Below are positions 61,749 to 64,000 of a stretch of 64,000 bases of DNA, piece after piece. A program made the position numbers and the translations under genes. How positions within the stretch are numbered: position 1 is the first letter of the stretch; every line of letters starts with the position of its first letter. The DNA lies in NCBI GenBank assembly GCA_024400295.1, contig JAKSNA010000003.1, positions 1 through 64,000 on the forward strand, in the 5' to 3' direction. The notes below the pieces were generated by a model, which ran no database searches, was not told the origin of the DNA, and saw nothing but the letters and a program-made list of their open reading frames with translations. The stretch comes from Bacteroidales bacterium. GTDB taxonomy: Bacteria > Bacteroidota > Bacteroidia > Bacteroidales > F082.

Positions 61749-63497
61749 ATGAGCAACGTTACACCTGAAATTCTTGCAAAAGCAAAATCTTGGTTATCAA
61801 AGCAATATGATGAAGATACCAGGCAGCAAGTGCAAAACATGATTGACAATGACCCGAACGAGCTGAATGAAAGTTTCTATCGCATTCTCGAATTTGGGAC
61901 CGGCGGGCTTCGCGGCATCATGGGTGCCGGCACGAACCGCATGAACATCTACACTGTCGCAATGGCAACACAAGGCCTTGCGAACTACATCAAAAAGATG
62001 TTTTCAGACATCAAACAGCCACAAGTTGCCATAGCATACGACTGCCGCAACAACAGCAAAAGCTTCGCACAGATTACCGCTGATGTCATGTCAGCGAATG
62101 GCATCAAAGTGTTCTTATTCAGCGCATTGCGCCCAACGCCAGAGCTTTCTTTTGCAATCCGCGAGTTGAAGTGTCAGTCGGGTGTTGTTGTGACAGCATC
62201 ACATAACCCTAAAGAATACAACGGTTACAAGGTATATTGGGAAGACGGCGGACAGATTGTTGCTCCACATGACAAAAACATCATCGCCGAAGTTCAGAAA
62301 ATCACCGACATGTCGATGGTCAACCGCAAAGGTAAAAAATCACTCATCGAGATGCTTGATGACAAATTCGATGAGATATACCTCGAAAAGGTGATGAGTC
62401 TGTCGTTATCGCCAAAACTTATCAAGAAACACAAAGACTTGTCATTTGTCTATACGCCGATTCACGGGACAGGCGGTCAGTTGATGCCAAAACTTTTCGC
62501 TAAAGCAGGGTTCAAGAACTTCCATCCTGTTGAGGAACAGATGATTACCGACGGCAACTTCCCCACTGTCGTCTCTCCGAATCCGGAGGAGCACGCAGCC
62601 ATGACGATGGCCATCGACAAAGCCAAGGCCATCAAGGCAGATGTCGTCCTTGCCACCGACCCTGACGCAGACCGTGTTGGCGTTGCGGTTAAAAATGACG
62701 AAGGCGAATTCATTCTCCTCAACGGAAACCAAACAGCAAGCATCCTCACCTATTACATCCTCTCACGCTGGAACGAACTCGGAAAACTCAAAGGTAATGA
62801 GTTCATTGTCAAGACAATAGTCACAAGCGACATACTCATCAAGATTGCAGACAAATTCAATGTCAAGACATACGACGTGCTGACCGGCTTCAAGTACATT
62901 GCCGATAAAATCCTCAACAAGCCTGAAGAGAAATTCATCTGCGGCGGCGAAGAAAGTTACGGTTTCCTCGTCGGCGATTTCGTACGCGACAAAGATGCCA
63001 TCATCACATGCTTCATGCTGGCGGAAGCCACGTCATGGGCCGCCGAACAAGGCAAGACGCTGTATCAAGTCTTGAAAGACATCTACAAAGAGTTTGGCGT
63101 GTACAGGGAGAAACTCGTCTCACTCACCAAGAAAGGAATCAGCGGCATCGAGGAAATCAAACAGATGATGTTTGAATTGAGGAAAAACCCGCCGAAGTCA
63201 CTTCTTGGCTCAAGAATCAACGAAATAAGAGACTACAAGCTCAGTGTCAGCAAAGACATCAACTTCGGTATCGAGACAATCATCAACCTGCCGAAGTCGG
63301 ATGTGCTTCAGTTCTTCACGGAAGACGGAATCAAAGTCAGCGTGAGACCTTCAGGCACAGAGCCGAAGATCAAGTTCTACTTCTCGATGAATGAACCCGT
63401 TGACAACATAAAAGAACTTGAAGGCATCGAACAGGAACTGGACGACAACCTCAATGAGTTAGCCAAGCTGTTCACCGAAGAGAAGAAAGAAGAATAA
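61749..63497 (+). CDS. Phosphoglucomutase/phosphomannomutase
   Basis: Alpha-D-phosphohexomutase of 582 residues, the long PgcA-like type. It has the catalytic phosphoserine loop VTASHNPKEYNGYKVYW, the magnesium loop ATDPDADRVG, the sugar-binding GGEESYG and the phosphate-binding RPSGTEPKIKFY. It interconverts hexose 1- and 6-phosphates, most likely glucose phosphates for polysaccharide and envelope precursors. It is probably co-transcribed with the DUF3078 gene. Confidence 0.93.
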   Translation: MSNVTPEILAKAKSWLSKQYDEDTRQQVQNMIDNDPNELNESFYRILEFGTGGLRGIMGAGTNRMNIYTVAMATQGLANYIKKMFSDIKQPQVAIAYDCRNNSKSFAQITADVMSANGIKVFLFSALRPTPELSFAIRELKCQSGVVVTASHNPKEYNGYKVYWEDGGQIVAPHDKNIIAEVQKITDMSMVNRKGKKSLIEMLDDKFDEIYLEKVMSLSLSPKLIKKHKDLSFVYTPIHGTGGQLMPKLFAKAGFKNFHPVEEQMITDGNFPTVVSPNPEEHAAMTMAIDKAKAIKADVVLATDPDADRVGVAVKNDEGEFILLNGNQTASILTYYILSRWNELGKLKGNEFIVKTIVTSDILIKIADKFNVKTYDVLTGFKYIADKILNKPEEKFICGGEESYGFLVGDFVRDKDAIITCFMLAEATSWAAEQGKTLYQVLKDIYKEFGVYREKLVSLTKKGISGIEEIKQMMFELRKNPPKSLLGSRINEIRDYKLSVSKDINFGIETIINLPKSDVLQFFTEDGIKVSVRPSGTEPKIKFYFSMNEPVDNIKELEGIEQELDDNLNELAKLFTEEKKEE

Positions 63498-63528
63498 CAT
63501 AGAATAGGCGTCAGTCGCCTATTCTATG
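63498..63528. terminator. Perfect inverted repeat between convergent genes
   Basis: CATAGAATAGGCG-TCAGT-CGCCTATTCTATG has 13-base arms. It begins just after the phosphohexomutase stop and covers the stop codon and last codons of the TPR gene. It lacks T-runs, so it is a possible but not classic terminator for both. Confidence 0.55.
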
Positions 63529-64000
63529 CAAAGCATCTATCGCCAACTGATAATTGGGGTTATCCCTCAAAATCTGGAGATAGATGCTTTTCGCTTCTAT
63601 GAAATCACCCTTTTGTTCGTAGGCGACACCCTTATTGAGCAAGGCGTTCACGGCATCCGGCTTCAGCGCCAACGCCTGATTGAAATATCCGATAGCCTTG
63701 TCGTAGTCAAGCATATAGACCAAACTGACGTATCCTTTGTTGTAAATCACATCAAAGTTGCCAGGCATTTTCACATTCAGTGTATCATAAATTGACAAAG
63801 CCTCCTCCGGCTTCCCGTTGTCTTGCAGATACATAGCCTTTTCGTAGTAAACGCCCCAATTATCCGGCTGCATGCTTATCGCGAGGTCATAGAAATCAAC
63901 GGCCAAGTCATCATGCTGTGCGGCATATATTGCAGCTATCTGGATTACAGGATCGAAGAAACTGTCATCTTGGTTCCTTGCAAGATTAAAGTTCTTCAAA
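63511..64000 (-). CDS. Tetratricopeptide-repeat protein (partial, cut by window edge)
   Basis: The C-terminal 163 residues of a TPR protein; the frame stays open to the window end, so the start lies outside. At least four 34-residue repeats are visible, for example VYYEKAMYLQDNGKPEEALSIY, VIYNKGYVSLVYMLDYDKAIGYF and ALLNKGVAYEQKGDFIEAKSIY. These form a protein-binding superhelix. In Bacteroidetes such proteins are often lipoproteins or gliding/secretion accessories, but the missing N-terminus prevents a call. Confidence 0.8.
   Translation of the reverse strand, partial: LKNFNLARNQDDSFFDPVIQIAAIYAAQHDDLAVDFYDLAISMQPDNWGVYYEKAMYLQDNGKPEEALSIYDTLNVKMPGNFDVIYNKGYVSLVYMLDYDKAIGYFNQALALKPDAVNALLNKGVAYEQKGDFIEAKSIYLQILRDNPNYQLAIDALHRIGD

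Overview
The window reads as chromosomal DNA of an anaerobic Bacteroidales bacterium. The evidence is: Bacteroidetes-type promoters (TTTG, about 19 bases, TAnnTTTG) before many genes with few Shine-Dalgarno sites; two secreted proteins with type IX secretion C-terminal sorting domains (one broken); a TonB receptor with a carboxypeptidase-like N-terminal domain; DUF3078 and PnuC-type proteins; and dispersed short intergenic repeats. No rRNA, tRNA, CRISPR array, transposase or phage gene was seen.

The metabolic theme is fermentation of L-lysine to butyrate and acetate, encoded in two blocks on the minus strand. Block A (about 51.5 down to 38.7 kb) holds atoD, kal, kce, kdd, kamA, a small membrane protein, kamB, kamC and kamD. 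Block B (about 13.2 down to 2.5 kb) holds a GltS-like sodium symporter, kamE, a type IX secreted protein, atoA, crt, a truncated rhuM, a phosphoesterase, hbd, acd, etfB and etfA. Together they supply lysine 2,3-aminomutase, the B12-dependent 5,6-aminomutase (KamD and KamE), its presumed reactivase (KamB and KamC), 3,5-diaminohexanoate dehydrogenase, the 3-keto-5-aminohexanoate cleavage enzyme, 3-aminobutyryl-CoA ammonia-lyase, the CoA-transferase (AtoD and AtoA), and the reduction arm to butyryl-CoA. Two obligate subunit pairs (KamD/KamE and AtoD/AtoA) are therefore split between blocks separated by about 27 kb of other genes.

Between kamC and kamD sits an AT-richer island on the same strand: a RhuM-family gene, a type II restriction endonuclease, a circularly permuted cytosine-5 methyltransferase that overlaps the endonuclease gene by ATGA, and an internally deleted DUF1016 (YhcG) remnant. 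A Vsr mismatch endonuclease lies just outside Block A at 51.6 kb.

The middle region (13.5-38.7 kb) is mostly housekeeping: a repair and membrane operon (mutL, rhomboid, EEP phosphatase, uvrB), a FecCD/BtuCD-type ABC importer, an N-acetylglucosamine kinase-like gene, speA, gap, an acyltransferase/acyl-ligase/ACP operon, a MenA-like prenyltransferase, a CPBP protease, pnuC, a lytic transglycosylase, a type IX secreted gene broken by one in-frame stop, an EEP phosphatase, and an NhaC-type antiporter. The right end (51.6-64 kb) has vsr, an HD hydrolase, a SulP transporter, a GreA-like protein fused through a minisatellite-encoded linker to a degenerate Nudix domain, an ECF-type sigma factor, uvrA, DUF1963, DUF3078, a phosphohexomutase, and a TPR protein cut by the window edge.

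The most notable items are the restriction island inside a catabolic operon with its permuted methyltransferase, the split of paired subunits, the GreA-Nudix fusion with a repeat-encoded linker, and palindromes overlapping the promoters of the kam operon and of the GltS-like transporter gene.
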